From assembly GCF_016907275.1 (NCBI RefSeq), contig NZ_JAFBBP010000001.1, positions 4,454,001 to 4,518,000 on the forward strand: DNA of 64,000 nt, given 5' to 3'. Position 1 is the stretch's first letter, and each line of letters begins with the position of its first letter. The notes below the pieces were generated by a model. It searched no databases. It saw only the letters and a program-made list of their open reading frames with translations, and had not been told where the DNA came from. The position numbers and the translations under genes are program-made. Positions 48,124 to 56,223 of the stretch are shown in pieces. The DNA comes from Micromonospora luteifusca. GTDB lineage: Bacteria > Actinomycetota > Actinomycetes > Mycobacteriales > Micromonosporaceae.

Positions 48124-48966
48124 CTAGCGCCGGTGTGCGAAGAGCGCGCGATAGTCGGAGTTGCCCCGGAACCAGGCCAGGCCTGTGGTGCCGGCGGCGT
48201 AGAGCGCGGTGGCGTAGGCGTCGGCGATCGTCAGGTCGGGGCCCACGACGGTCGCGGCGACGAGTTGGTTGGCCGGCTCGCCGGTGTGCGGGTCCACCAC
48301 GTGCCCCTGCCGCCCGCTCACCCCGGAGGTGCCGACCGCGCCCGCGGTCATCTCCAGCACCAGCGGCGCGCGCTCGGGCGCGGTCGGGTGGTGCACCGCG
48401 ACGCGCCAGGGCCCACCGTGCGGCGCGCGGCCGCGGACAACGAGGTCAGCGCCGGTGAGTACGGCGTAGTCGTGGATGCCGGCGGCACGAAGCCTCTCGG
48501 CGGCGCGTTCCACCGCCCAGCCGCCGAGCAGACCGCCCGGGTCGAAGCCGCCGGGCACCGCCCAGGCGTCGAACCACCCGTCGGTGGCCGCGCGCATCGC
48601 CGCGCAGCGGTCCACCAGATCGGCGAGCGGTGGGTACGAGTCGGGGCTGATCTCACCCCGACGCAGCCGGGAGACCAGGCTCTCCGGACGGTTGGGGCCG
48701 TAGGTGAGATCGATGGCGCGCAGTTCCGCGACGCTGTCCCGCAGAGCCTCGCCCACGCCCCGGCGGCCGAGCCACTCGGGGGCGTTGAGGAGCAGGGTGT
48801 ATTCGGCGGTCGCGGTGCGTACGGTGTGCCGCACCGCGATCCTGCCTTCGGTGGCGCCGGCCGGGTCGATCCGGTGCCTGCGGCTGCCGAGTCGAAGGTC
48901 CGGCCGGCGGTTGCGGAACGCCGACGGTTCCGGCCAGCGGGTCCGCGGCTGCTCGTCGATGCGCAT
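48124..48966 (-). CDS. ApbE-like FAD:protein FMN transferase
   Basis: A 280-residue protein of the ApbE family, which attaches FMN to Thr residues of redox proteins. Recognisable parts are RAIDLTYGPNRPESLVSRL, the nucleotide segment GFDPGGLLGGWAVERA, and the C-terminal GTSGVSGRQGHVVDPHTGEP and TIADAYATAL. In the second motif the usual Lys (KGWA) is replaced by Gly, which could affect activity. No signal peptide or lipobox is seen, and no FMN acceptor gene is nearby. ATG 48966 has GAGGGGG upstream. Confidence 0.8.
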   Translation of the reverse strand: MRIDEQPRTRWPEPSAFRNRRPDLRLGSRRHRIDPAGATEGRIAVRHTVRTATAEYTLLLNAPEWLGRRGVGEALRDSVAELRAIDLTYGPNRPESLVSRLRRGEISPDSYPPLADLVDRCAAMRAATDGWFDAWAVPGGFDPGGLLGGWAVERAAERLRAAGIHDYAVLTGADLVVRGRAPHGGPWRVAVHHPTAPERAPLVLEMTAGAVGTSGVSGRQGHVVDPHTGEPANQLVAATVVGPDLTIADAYATALYAAGTTGLAWFRGNSDYRALFAHRR

Positions 48967-49193
48967 GGCATCTGCCCCCTCGCACTCGGCGCCGCGTCGT
49001 CGCGACCGGTCGTCCGCAGGCCGCCGTGACCCGCCGACTACCACCGTAGGCAGCGGAGATGACCGCCTCATGAGTTCCAGCTGAGAGGCTGCTGTGCATC
49101 TTCGCGTCCCAAATTGTGGACGTCGCGTACCGGGAGGCGGGACGGAGACGTACCGTTGCCCGGACGGAAACGGTTGAGCAGAGGAGTGCGGTC

Positions 49194-50225
49194 GTGGCGC
49201 GGATCGCGGTGGTGGCCGGGGACGGCATCGGGCCCGAGGTGGTCGCGCAGGCCCGCAAGGTCCTCGACGCGGTGCTACCGAACGTGCAGGCCACCGAGTA
49301 CGACCTCGGCGCGGCCCGTTGGCACCGTACCGGAGAGGTCCTGCCCGACTCGGTGCTGGCCGAGTTGGCCGGGCACGACGCCATCCTGCTCGGCGCGGTC
49401 GGTGACCCCACGGTCCCGCCCGGTGTGCTGGAGCGGGGGCTGCTGCTCAAGCTGCGGTTCGCCTTCGACCAGTACGTCAACCTGCGCCCGTCCCGGCTCT
49501 GGCCCGGGGTCGCCGGCCCGCTCGGCAACGTGAAGCCGGGGGAGGTCGACCTCGTGGTGGTGCGCGAGGGCACCGAGGGGCTCTACGCCGGGGCCGGTGG
49601 CTCGCTGCACCGTGACACCCCCGCCGAGGTCGCCACGGAGGAGAGCCTGAACACCCGGCACGGCGTGGAACGCGTCATCCGCGACGCGTTCGCCCGCGCC
49701 GACCGCCGGGAACGGCGCAAGGTCACCCTGGTGCACAAGACCAACGTGCTCACCCACGCCGGGTCGCTCTGGGCGCGCACCTTCGACGCGGTCGCCGCCG
49801 AGCACCCGGACATCGCCACCGAGTACCAGCACGTCGACGCGGCCGCCATGTTCCTGGTCACCCAGCCGCAGCGCTACGACGTGGTGGTCACCGACAACCT
49901 CTTCGGCGACATCCTCACCGACATCGCCGCCGCCGTCACCGGCGGGATCGGGCTGGCCGCCAGTGGCTGCATCAACCCCGAGGGGGCGTACCCCTCGATG
50001 TTCGAGCCGGTACACGGCTCGGCGCCCGACATCGCCGGGCAGGGCATCGCCGACCCGGTCGCCGCGGTGCTCTCCGCCGCGCTGCTGTTGGAGCAGCTCG
50101 GGCACCCGGAGTCCGCGGCCCGGGTCAACGCGGCGGTCGCCGCCGAGCTGGCCAGCCGGGTTCCCGGCGTGACGCTGCGGACCGAAGAGGTCGGCGACCG
50201 GCTCGCCGCCCACGCCGTAGCCTGA
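49194..50225 (+). CDS. leuB: 3-isopropylmalate dehydrogenase
   Basis: A 343-residue NAD-dependent decarboxylating dehydrogenase of leucine synthesis, which also serves the citramalate route to isoleucine. Motifs: AGDGIGPEV at the N terminus, [10 protein letters not shown], the metal-binding [10 protein letters not shown] and the substrate/cofactor loop [18 protein letters not shown] 49194 has GAGGAG about eight bases upstream and gives the normal family length. It is followed by ilvE, separated by 142 bases. Confidence 0.96.
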   Translation: MARIAVVAGDGIGPEVVAQARKVLDAVLPNVQATEYDLGAARWHRTGEVLPDSVLAELAGHDAILLGAVGDPTVPPGVLERGLLLKLRFAFDQYVNLRPSRLWPGVAGPLGNVKPGEVDLVVVREGTEGLYAGAGGSLHRDTPAEVATEESLNTRHGVERVIRDAFARADRRERRKVTLVHKTNVLTHAGSLWARTFDAVAAEHPDIATEYQHVDAAAMFLVTQPQRYDVVVTDNLFGDILTDIAAAVTGGIGLAASGCINPEGAYPSMFEPVHGSAPDIAGQGIADPVAAVLSAALLLEQLGHPESAARVNAAVAAELASRVPGVTLRTEEVGDRLAAHAVA

Positions 50226-50285
50226 TCACCCCGGCAGCGGCCTGGCCGGGCATCCGGTCCTGCCCGAGCGGCGCTACCCGCTGAA

Positions 50286-50295
50286 CGAACGTTCG
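50286..50295. promoter_or_regulatory. palindrome CGAACGTTCG upstream of ilvE
   Basis: A perfect 10-base palindrome 73 bases before the ilvE start, in an otherwise gene-free spacer. It resembles half of a LexA site but lacks the four-base spacer of the actinobacterial SOS box, so another regulator is more likely, if it is a site at all. Confidence 0.3.
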
Positions 50296-50367
50296 GGGTA
50301 AGTTTTCTGGCACAGCCAATTCGGTGTGCGGTCCCGCATGCCGTTGTCCCGCAGGGAGGTCAGCGCG

Positions 50368-51465
50368 ATGAGCGGTGGTGACATGCTCGACTTCGAGATC
50401 CGTCCGAATCCCGCGCCGGTATCCGCCGCCGACCGGGCCGCCCTGCTGGCCAACCCCGGGTTCGGCCGCGTCTTCACCGACCACATGGTCACCGTTCGTT
50501 ATGCCGAGGGCAAGGGTTGGTACGACGCCCGGGTGGAGGCGCGGGGCCCGATCCCGATGGACCCGGCCAGCGCGGTGCTGCACTACGCGCAGGAGATCTT
50601 CGAGGGGTTGAAGGCGTACCGGACGGCCGACGGTGGTGTGACGATGTTCCGGCCGGACGCCAACGCCGCCCGGTTCGTCACGTCGGCACAGCGGATGGCG
50701 ATGCCAGCGTTGCCGCCCGAGGTGTTCGTCGACTCGCTGCACAAGCTCATCGAGATCGACCAGGACTGGATCCCCACCGGCGAGGACGGCAGCCTCTACC
50801 TGCGGCCGTTCATGTTCGCCAGCGAGGTCTTCCTCGGCGTCCGCCCGGCCAACGAGTACCTCTACCTGGTGATCGCCTCACCGGCCGGTTCGTACTTCAC
50901 CGGTGGGGTCAAGCCGGTCACCGTCTGGGTCTCCCCGGACTACACCCGGGCCGCGCCCGGCGGCACCGGCGCGGCCAAGTGCGGCGGCAACTACGCGGCG
51001 TCGCTGGCGGCTCAGGCCGAGGCGATCGAGGCGGGCTGCGACCAGGTCGTCTTCCTGGACGCGGTGGAGCGCCGGTTCGTCGACGAGTTGGGCGGCATGA
51101 ACGTCTTCTTCGTCTACGACGACGACACGGTGGTCACCCCGCCGCTGACCGGCACGATCCTGCCGGGCATCACCCGCGACGCCATCCTCACGCTGGCCGA
51201 GGTTGCCGGGCATCAGGTCGAGGAGCGACCGGTCAGCTTCGCCGACTGGCAGGCGGACGCTGCCAGCGGTCGCCTCCGGGAGGTGTTCGCCTGCGGCACC
51301 GCCGCGGTGGTCACCCCGATCGGTGGGGTCCGCTTCCCGGACGGCGAGTTCCTGATCGGCGGCGGCGAGCCTGGCAGGGTCACCATGGCTCTGCGTCAGC
51401 AGTTGGTGGACATCCAGCGTGGCAAGGCGGCCGACACGTACGGCTGGGTGCAGCGGGTCCTCTGA
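50368..51465 (+). CDS. ilvE: branched-chain amino acid aminotransferase
   Basis: A 365-residue PLP enzyme that carries out the last step of leucine, isoleucine and valine synthesis. The PLP lysine is Lys204 in [12 protein letters not shown], followed by [21 protein letters not shown]. Family phrases [13 protein letters not shown] and LRPFMFASE are present. ATG 50368 has GGGAGG about seven bases upstream; the frame remains open upstream but lacks conserved sequence. Confidence 0.96.
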   Translation: MSGGDMLDFEIRPNPAPVSAADRAALLANPGFGRVFTDHMVTVRYAEGKGWYDARVEARGPIPMDPASAVLHYAQEIFEGLKAYRTADGGVTMFRPDANAARFVTSAQRMAMPALPPEVFVDSLHKLIEIDQDWIPTGEDGSLYLRPFMFASEVFLGVRPANEYLYLVIASPAGSYFTGGVKPVTVWVSPDYTRAAPGGTGAAKCGGNYAASLAAQAEAIEAGCDQVVFLDAVERRFVDELGGMNVFFVYDDDTVVTPPLTGTILPGITRDAILTLAEVAGHQVEERPVSFADWQADAASGRLREVFACGTAAVVTPIGGVRFPDGEFLIGGGEPGRVTMALRQQLVDIQRGKAADTYGWVQRVL

Positions 51466-51476
51466 CCTGCGTCGCT

Positions 51477-51507
51477 GCGCCGGCCCGTCCAACAGACGGG
51501 CCGGCGC
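51477..51507 (+). terminator. strong hairpin after ilvE
   Basis: GCGCCGGCCCGTC (51477-51489) and GACGGGCCGGCGC (51495-51507) form a perfect 13-base stem with loop CAACA, 11 bases after the ilvE stop. There is no T tract. Confidence 0.7.
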
Positions 51508-51563
51508 GGTCGGCCTGGGCCGCAACGGCGGGGGCCGGAGCGGTCGGCCTGGACCTCGACGGT

Positions 51564-52325
51564 CTACGCCTCGGTGGGGTCGTCGAGCAGGTGTTCGCGG
51601 AGGGCGGCGAGCTGCTCGTCGGTCACCCCGGCGTGCCGCAGGTACGCCTCGACGGAGCCGTGCCCCTCGCGCAGCTCGTCGAGGAAGATCTGCATCGCCT
51701 CGGCGGGTGAGGCCAGGAACGGTGCCGGCACGTCCGCGCCGTTCGGGGCGGTGGCGGCCAGCCAGGCGCTGTAGCGGGCCGACGCCTCGCTGCTGAGCGC
51801 GTAGTCCGCGGTGACGTCCGCGTCGTCGACGCCGAGCACGGCGAGGGTCAGCGCGCAGACGATGCCGGTGCGGTCCTTCCCGGCGACGCAGTGCACCACC
51901 ACCGGGGCGTTGGCAGAGTCGGCGATCAGCCCGACCGCCTCGGCCAGCCCTGCGGTGCCGGTCTGTGCCAGGTCGGCGTAACGGTCCGCGAGGTAGCGGG
52001 CCAGGCTTGCGCCCTCCTCGTGCGGCGTACCCGTCCAGTCGTCGTGCTCCGGGTGGATGTTCCGGTAGGTCAGCCCCTGGTAGGCCGGCACCCGGCCGTC
52101 CCGCTCCACCTCGGAGGGGCGGCGCAGGTCGATGACGGTGCGGATCCCGATCGCGGCGAACGCGTCCCGGTCCTGTTCGGTGAGGCGGTGCAGCGAGTCG
52201 GAACGGTAGAGCCGGCCCCGGCGTACGGGTCGGTCGTCGTGGCCGCGATAGCCGCCGACGTCGCGGAAGTTGAAGGTGGCGGGCAGCGAGATCTGGCGGT
52301 TGTCGTCGATGTCGTCCACGCTCAC
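51564..52325 (-). CDS. tyrosine-protein phosphatase (PTP, MptpB/LipA-like)
   Basis: A 253-residue phosphatase of the Y_phosphatase3 type. The N-terminal segment LPATFNFRDVGGYRG and the active-site loop HCVAGKDRTGIV (Cys nucleophile, Arg) are diagnostic. Members dephosphorylate phosphotyrosine and sometimes phosphoinositides. The start is GTG 52325 or GTG 52319; neither has a clear ribosome site. Upstream sequence on the same strand belongs to the PRC-barrel gene. Confidence 0.88.
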   Translation of the reverse strand: MSVDDIDDNRQISLPATFNFRDVGGYRGHDDRPVRRGRLYRSDSLHRLTEQDRDAFAAIGIRTVIDLRRPSEVERDGRVPAYQGLTYRNIHPEHDDWTGTPHEEGASLARYLADRYADLAQTGTAGLAEAVGLIADSANAPVVVHCVAGKDRTGIVCALTLAVLGVDDADVTADYALSSEASARYSAWLAATAPNGADVPAPFLASPAEAMQIFLDELREGHGSVEAYLRHAGVTDEQLAALREHLLDDPTEA

Positions 52326-52374
52326 ACCGTAACGGCCGGCGGGGTCGCACCCCACCGGCCGTCGGGTCGAACAG

Positions 52375-52833
52375 TTACCGTGCCGTCCCCGGCGGGAGCG
52401 CCCCGTACGTCTCGTCGTAGTAGCCACCCAACTGATCCCGGTAGCTCGGATCGCTGTGGCTGGTCTCGTCGTACTCCGGGGCGGCCTTGATCTGGTCCCG
52501 GGTCCGGTCGATGGAAACAACGCGCTGGTCGTGGTCGACCTGGTTGACGGTGCCGGCCGGCAGCAGCACCTTCTTGCCGAAGATCCAGGTGCCGGTGTCC
52601 ACCACCAGGTAACTGCCGTCCACCTCGTGGCTGGCGCTGTCGATCTTGCCAATGCCACCGTCAGTTGCCTCGACCTTGTAGCCGACCAGGTCGGCATCGG
52701 CGACGCCGGCCTGATCCCGGTAGCGCCAGGGGTCGAATGTGCCGGCCGGCGCACCGCCGGGCACGGTGCCCTGGTCACCGCCACGCAGCGGGTCCGGCCC
52801 GGCGTGGGTGGCGTGCGGATCGATCCTGTCCAT
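52375..52833 (-). CDS. PRC-barrel domain protein
   Basis: A 152-residue protein. After a Gly/Pro-rich N terminus comes a PRC-barrel beta domain (LVGYKVEATDGGIGKI, SYLVVDTGTWIFGKKVLLPAG, RVVSIDRTRDQI) and a Tyr/Asp-rich tail. Such proteins are common in actinobacteria, often as stress-linked proteins of unknown role. ATG 52833 has AGGAG eight bases upstream. It is probably co-transcribed with the phosphatase 49 bases downstream. Confidence 0.82.
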   Translation of the reverse strand: MDRIDPHATHAGPDPLRGGDQGTVPGGAPAGTFDPWRYRDQAGVADADLVGYKVEATDGGIGKIDSASHEVDGSYLVVDTGTWIFGKKVLLPAGTVNQVDHDQRVVSIDRTRDQIKAAPEYDETSHSDPSYRDQLGGYYDETYGALPPGTAR

Positions 52834-52930
52834 GCCGTTCACTCCTGACTGTCGCCGATCGTCTCGGCGTAGGTGGGTGCGTCCCCGCAGGAGCTACCCG
52901 GCTCTCGGGGGCCGGAAACGGCGAGAGGTC

Positions 52931-53022
52931 GAGGCCGCGGTGCGGCGAGGTGGCTAGAGCCGCGGTGCGGCGGAGGGACTAGAGCCGCGGTGCGGCGAGG
53001 TGGCTGGAGCCGCGGGTGCGGC
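52931..53022 (-). repeat. 25-bp GC-rich tandem repeat, about 3.5 copies
   Basis: Units begin at 52931, 52957, 52982 and 53007, each near GAGCCGCGGTGCGGCGAGG followed by a short variable end such as TGGCTA. They fill the space between the PRC-barrel gene and the ahpD terminator. No gene runs through them with support. Confidence 0.75.
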
Positions 53023-53059
53023 GACGGGCCGACGCCGCGAGGTGCGGCATCGGCCCGTC
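53023..53059 (-). terminator. terminator of ahpC-ahpD
   Basis: A 15-pair stem with one internal mismatch: GACGGGCCGA and GCCGC (53023-53038) pair with GCGGC and TCGGCCCGTC (53044-53059) around loop GAGGT. It lies 14 bases beyond the ahpD stop. Confidence 0.65.
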
Positions 53060-53072
53060 GGGGCGTACGTGC

Positions 53073-53603
53073 TCAGGCCAGTGCGGCCTCGGCGTCCAGG
53101 GTGACCGCCGCGGCGTGCACCACGGCGGAGATCCGCAGGGCCTCGTGCAGCTGCTCCCGGGTGAAGCCGCTGCCGCGCAGCGTCTTCTCGTGCGACTCCA
53201 GGCACACCCCGCAGCCGGTGATGGCCGACACGGCGAGGCACCAGAGCTCGAAGTCGCCCTTGTCCACACCGGGCTTCGCGATGATCTGCATCCGCAGCCG
53301 GGCCGGCATCGAGGCGTACTGCTCGTCGCCGATGAGGTGCTTGGCCCGGTAGTAGATGTTGTTCATCGCCATGATCGCCGCGGCGCCCTTGGCCGCCTCG
53401 ACGCCCTCCGGCCCGAGGTGCCCGAGCGCCTCGGCCGCGATCTCCCGCAGCACCAGCGGGTTGCGGGCCGCCACCGCGCAGGCCAACGCGGTGCCCCAGG
53501 TCTGCACCGGCGTCAGCGTCGACGTGCCGACCGTGGAGCCCAGGTTGAGCTTGATGTCCTTGGCGTACTCCGGCAGGGCCGCCTTGATCGCGTCCAGACC
53601 CAT
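53073..53603 (-). CDS. ahpD: alkyl hydroperoxide reductase AhpD
   Basis: A 176-residue all-helical thiol enzyme. Its active site is Cys131-Gly-Val-Cys134 with His138 (CGVCLESHEK), matching Cys130, Cys133 and His137 of Mycobacterium tuberculosis AhpD. It re-reduces AhpC, receiving electrons from a lipoamide-type donor. ATG 53603 lies two bases beyond the ahpC stop, so the two are an operon. Confidence 0.96.
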   Translation of the reverse strand: MGLDAIKAALPEYAKDIKLNLGSTVGTSTLTPVQTWGTALACAVAARNPLVLREIAAEALGHLGPEGVEAAKGAAAIMAMNNIYYRAKHLIGDEQYASMPARLRMQIIAKPGVDKGDFELWCLAVSAITGCGVCLESHEKTLRGSGFTREQLHEALRISAVVHAAAVTLDAEAALA

Positions 53604-53605
53604 GA

Positions 53606-54166
53606 TCAGACCCCGGCGCTGGCGAGGAGCGCGTTGGCGTCGAGGGTCTCGCCGCCCTTGTTCCAGTTGCACGGGCACAGCTCGTCGGTCTGCAGCGCGT
53701 CGAGCACCCGCAGGACCTCGGAGACGTTGCGGCCGACCGAGCCGGCGGTGACCATGGCGAACTGGATCTCGTTGTTCGGGTCGACGATGAAGGTCGCCCG
53801 CTGGGCCACGCCGTCCTCGCCGAGCACGCCGCAGGCGGCGGAGAGCTCGCGCTTGATGTCGCTGAGCATCGGGAACGGCAGTTCGCGAAGGTCCGGGTGA
53901 TCCTTGCGCCACGCGTAGTGGACGAACTCGTTGTCCACGGACGCCCCGAGGACCTGTGCGTCCCGGTCGGCGAACTCGCCGTTGAGCCGTCCGAACTCGG
54001 CGATCTCGGTCGGGCAGATGAACGTGAAGTCCTTCGGCCAGAAGAAGACCACCCGCCACTTGCCCTCGTGGGACTTGTGGTTGATCGTCTCGAACGCCTT
54101 GTTGGCGTCCAGCGATACGCAGGCGGTTAGTTCGTACTCGGGGAAGCGGTCACCGACAGTGAGCAC
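53606..54166 (-). CDS. ahpC: alkyl hydroperoxide reductase AhpC (2-Cys peroxiredoxin)
   Basis: A 186-residue peroxiredoxin that reduces hydrogen peroxide, organic peroxides and peroxynitrite. The peroxidatic Cys51 is in DFTFICPTEIAEF, and two C-terminal cysteines (164 and 166, ELCPCNW) match the mycobacterial AhpC type that works with AhpD. GGAGG precedes the GTG or ATG start region near 54166. No oxyR gene is adjacent in the window. Confidence 0.96.
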   Translation of the reverse strand: MLTVGDRFPEYELTACVSLDANKAFETINHKSHEGKWRVVFFWPKDFTFICPTEIAEFGRLNGEFADRDAQVLGASVDNEFVHYAWRKDHPDLRELPFPMLSDIKRELSAACGVLGEDGVAQRATFIVDPNNEIQFAMVTAGSVGRNVSEVLRVLDALQTDELCPCNWNKGGETLDANALLASAGV

Positions 54167-54352
54167 AGGTCCTCCTTGGGAGCGGCACGGTGGCCGTTAA
54201 CTGGATCCGTTCCAGATACTGCCGCATCGCTGTTTCCGCCGGTCGGCGGTGTGGACGCATGTGAAGCCGGTCACCGGCGGCGGCTCCGGACCGGCGGTCG
54301 ACGGCAGCCGGGCCAAGAGCACTCTGCGTTACTTTCCCGCGATGTGGATTGT

Positions 54353-54374
54353 TCCTCCCAAATTCGAGGGAGGA
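54353..54374 (+). promoter_or_regulatory. hairpin that can hide the ribosome site of the cimA leader peptide
   Basis: TCCTCCC (54353-54359) and GGGAGGA (54368-54374) are perfect inverted copies with an eight-base AT-rich loop. GGGAGGA overlaps the Shine-Dalgarno sequence AGGAG (54371-54375) of the leader peptide, so translation of the leader could itself be controlled. Confidence 0.45.
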
Positions 54375-54382
54375 GTGGCAGA

Positions 54383-54424
54383 GTGGCGAACGTGACCAGC
54401 ACCGTCCTGATTATTGCGACCTAG
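54383..54424 (+). CDS. cimA leader peptide MANVTSTVLIIAT
   Basis: A 13-codon frame starting at GTG 54383 with AGGAG seven bases upstream and ending at TAG 54422-54424. Val occurs at codons 4 and 8, then Leu-Ile-Ile at 9-11, so five of 13 codons are for branched-chain amino acids. The stop overlaps the first base of the attenuator hairpin. This is the classic form of a leader peptide that measures charged Ile, Leu and Val tRNA. Confidence 0.8.
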   Translation: MANVTSTVLIIAT

Positions 54425-54484
54425 CGCGCCGGCCTTCCCCTCCGCCGAGCGCGCAGACCTCCCGCATCCGCGGGGGGTCTTTTT
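54424..54484 (+). terminator. cimA attenuator: pause hairpin and intrinsic terminator
   Basis: Hairpin 1 pairs GCGCGCCGGC (54424-54433) with GCCGAGCGCGC (54444-54454, one bulged A). The terminator pairs GACCTCCCGC (54456-54465) with GCGGGGGGTC (54470-54479), loop ATCC, followed by TTTTTG. The antiterminator alternative is CCCTCCGC (54438-54445) with GCGGGGGG (54470-54477), eight pairs with one G-T; it would break both other stems. Confidence 0.8.
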
Positions 54485-54506
54485 GTTGCTCCGAGAAAGG
54501 ATCCTG

Positions 54507-56090
54507 ATGACGTTCCAGGTCTACGACACGACGTTGCGCGACGGCGCCCAGCGCGAGGGGCTCACCTACTCGGTGATCGACAAACTGGCGGTGGCCCGGC
54601 TGCTCGACGAGTTCGGCGTCGGTTTCATCGAGGGCGGCTGGCCCGGCGCGGTGCCCAAGGACACCGAGTTCTTCCGCCGGGCGCGCACCGAACTGGACCT
54701 GCGGCACGCCGTACTGGTCGCGTTCGGTGCCACCCGCAAGGCCGGTGTCGCGGTCGCCGACGACCCACAGGTGCGCGCCCTGCTGGACGCGCAGACCCCG
54801 GCGGTGGCGCTGGTCGCCAAGGCCGACAGCCGGCATGTCGAGCGTGCGCTGCGCACCACCGGCGCGGAGAACCTGGCGATGATCCACGACACCGTCAGCC
54901 ATCTCGTCCGTGCGGGTCGACGGGTCTTCGTCGACGGCGAACACTTCTTCGACGGCTACCGGCACGACCCCGCGTACGGTGCGGCCGTGGTGCAGACCGC
55001 GTTGGCTGCCGGCGCCGAGCGGATGGTGCTCTGCGACACCAACGGCGGGATGCTGCCGTCCCAGGTGACCGCTGCCATCGCCGATCTGACCGACAAGTTG
55101 GGAATCGACGCCGGGCTGCTCGGCATGCACGCGCAGAACGACACCGCCTGCGCGGTGGCCAACACGATCGCCGCCGTCGAGGCGGGAGTCCGCCACGTCC
55201 AGGGCACCGCCAACGGGTACGGCGAACGTCCGGGCAACGCCGACATCTTCGCGGTCGTCGCCAACCTCCAACTCAAGCTGGGTATGCCGGTCCTACCGGA
55301 GGGCTGCCTGGCACAGATGGTGCGGGTCTCGCACGCCATCGCCGAGATCGCCAACATCGCCCCCGACACCCACCAGGCGTACGTCGGGGCTGCCGCCTTC
55401 GCCCACAAGGCGGGGCTGCATGCGAGCGCGATCAAGGTCGACCCGTTGCTCTACAACCACGTGGACCCGTCGGTGGTGGGCAACGACATGCGGATCCTCA
55501 TCACCGAGATGGCCGGCCGGGCCAGCGTCGAGCTCAAGAGTCGCGAGCTCGGTCTGGACCTGGCCGGCAGCCCGGAGGCCCTGACCCGGGTCACCAAGCG
55601 GGTCAAGGAGCTGGAGGCGGGTGGCTGGTCCTTCGAGGCCGCGGACGCCTCCTTCGAGCTGCTGGTCCGCTCCGAGTTGCCAGAGGGCAGCCCGGCCCGA
55701 CCGTTCACTCTGGAGTCGTACCGCGTGTTGGTCGAGCACCGCGAGGACGGTGCGGTGGTCTCCGAGGCAACCGTCAAGATCCGGGTACGCGGTGAGCGGG
55801 TGATCGCCACCGCCGAGGGCAACGGTCCGGTCAACGCCCTCGACGAGGCGCTGCGGGTGGGGTTGGCCCGGCACTACCCACAGCTGCGAGCTTTCGAGCT
55901 GGCCGACTACAAGGTGCGCATCCTCGAAGGCAGCCACGGCACCGGCGCGGTGACCCGGGTACTGCTGGAAACGGCCGACGGCACCGGCCGAGACTGGACC
56001 ACGGTAGGGGTACACCCCAACGTGGTCGAGGCCAGCTGGCACGCCCTGATCGACGCCCTCACCTACGGACTGGCCCCCACCTCCGTCTAA
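54507..56090 (+). CDS. cimA: citramalate synthase (2-isopropylmalate synthase family)
   Basis: A 527-residue enzyme of the HMGL-like barrel plus LeuA dimer-domain family. The barrel opens with YDTTLRDGAQREGL and contains the metal-binding histidines in GMHAQNDTACAVAN. The C-terminal allosteric domain (about 400-520) carries the regulatory fold. The sequence fits the CimA type, which condenses acetyl-CoA with pyruvate to citramalate, the first step of a threonine-independent isoleucine route; LeuB then acts on the product. The Ile-rich leader peptide supports this role. AAAGGA lies seven bases before ATG 54507. Confidence 0.9.
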   Translation: MTFQVYDTTLRDGAQREGLTYSVIDKLAVARLLDEFGVGFIEGGWPGAVPKDTEFFRRARTELDLRHAVLVAFGATRKAGVAVADDPQVRALLDAQTPAVALVAKADSRHVERALRTTGAENLAMIHDTVSHLVRAGRRVFVDGEHFFDGYRHDPAYGAAVVQTALAAGAERMVLCDTNGGMLPSQVTAAIADLTDKLGIDAGLLGMHAQNDTACAVANTIAAVEAGVRHVQGTANGYGERPGNADIFAVVANLQLKLGMPVLPEGCLAQMVRVSHAIAEIANIAPDTHQAYVGAAAFAHKAGLHASAIKVDPLLYNHVDPSVVGNDMRILITEMAGRASVELKSRELGLDLAGSPEALTRVTKRVKELEAGGWSFEAADASFELLVRSELPEGSPARPFTLESYRVLVEHREDGAVVSEATVKIRVRGERVIATAEGNGPVNALDEALRVGLARHYPQLRAFELADYKVRILEGSHGTGAVTRVLLETADGTGRDWTTVGVHPNVVEASWHALIDALTYGLAPTSV

Positions 56091-56110
56091 CCCACCCCAC
56101 CCCGCCCCAC

Positions 56111-56178
56111 GGTCTTGCGCTTTGGGTCGTCACTACGAGGCTTTTGACCCTGTGTGGCAGGACAGTAAGTGCAAGATC
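56111..56178. repeat. long inverted-repeat intergenic element after cimA
   Basis: GGTCTTGCGCTT (56111-56122) pairs with AAGTGCAAGATC (56167-56178) through 12 positions with two G-T pairs, around a 44-base loop. I recall similar TCTTGCACTT...AAGTGCAAGATCGCG elements being scattered between genes in Micromonospora. It lies between the convergent cimA and endonuclease-family genes and could also act as a terminator. Confidence 0.5.
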
Positions 56179-56223
56179 GCGGGGCGGGGGCGGGGGCGGG
56201 GAGGGCGAGGGAGTGCGGGCGGG

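Noticed and set aside
49116..49193. Leader peptide or longer LeuB start
   Set aside because: The frame from GTG 49116 has no run of Leu, Ile or Val codons and no hairpin or terminator follows; the LeuB start at 49194 has a good ribosome site.
50286..50295. LexA (SOS) box before ilvE
   Set aside because: Actinobacterial SOS boxes have four bases between CGAAC and GTTCG; here the half-sites touch and the gene is not a repair gene.
52931..53022. CRISPR array
   Set aside because: The 25-base units are directly adjacent with no unique spacers and there are no cas genes.
53604..54059. Upstream extension of AhpD
   Set aside because: That part is an out-of-frame reading of ahpC; AhpD homology starts at ATG 53603 exactly.
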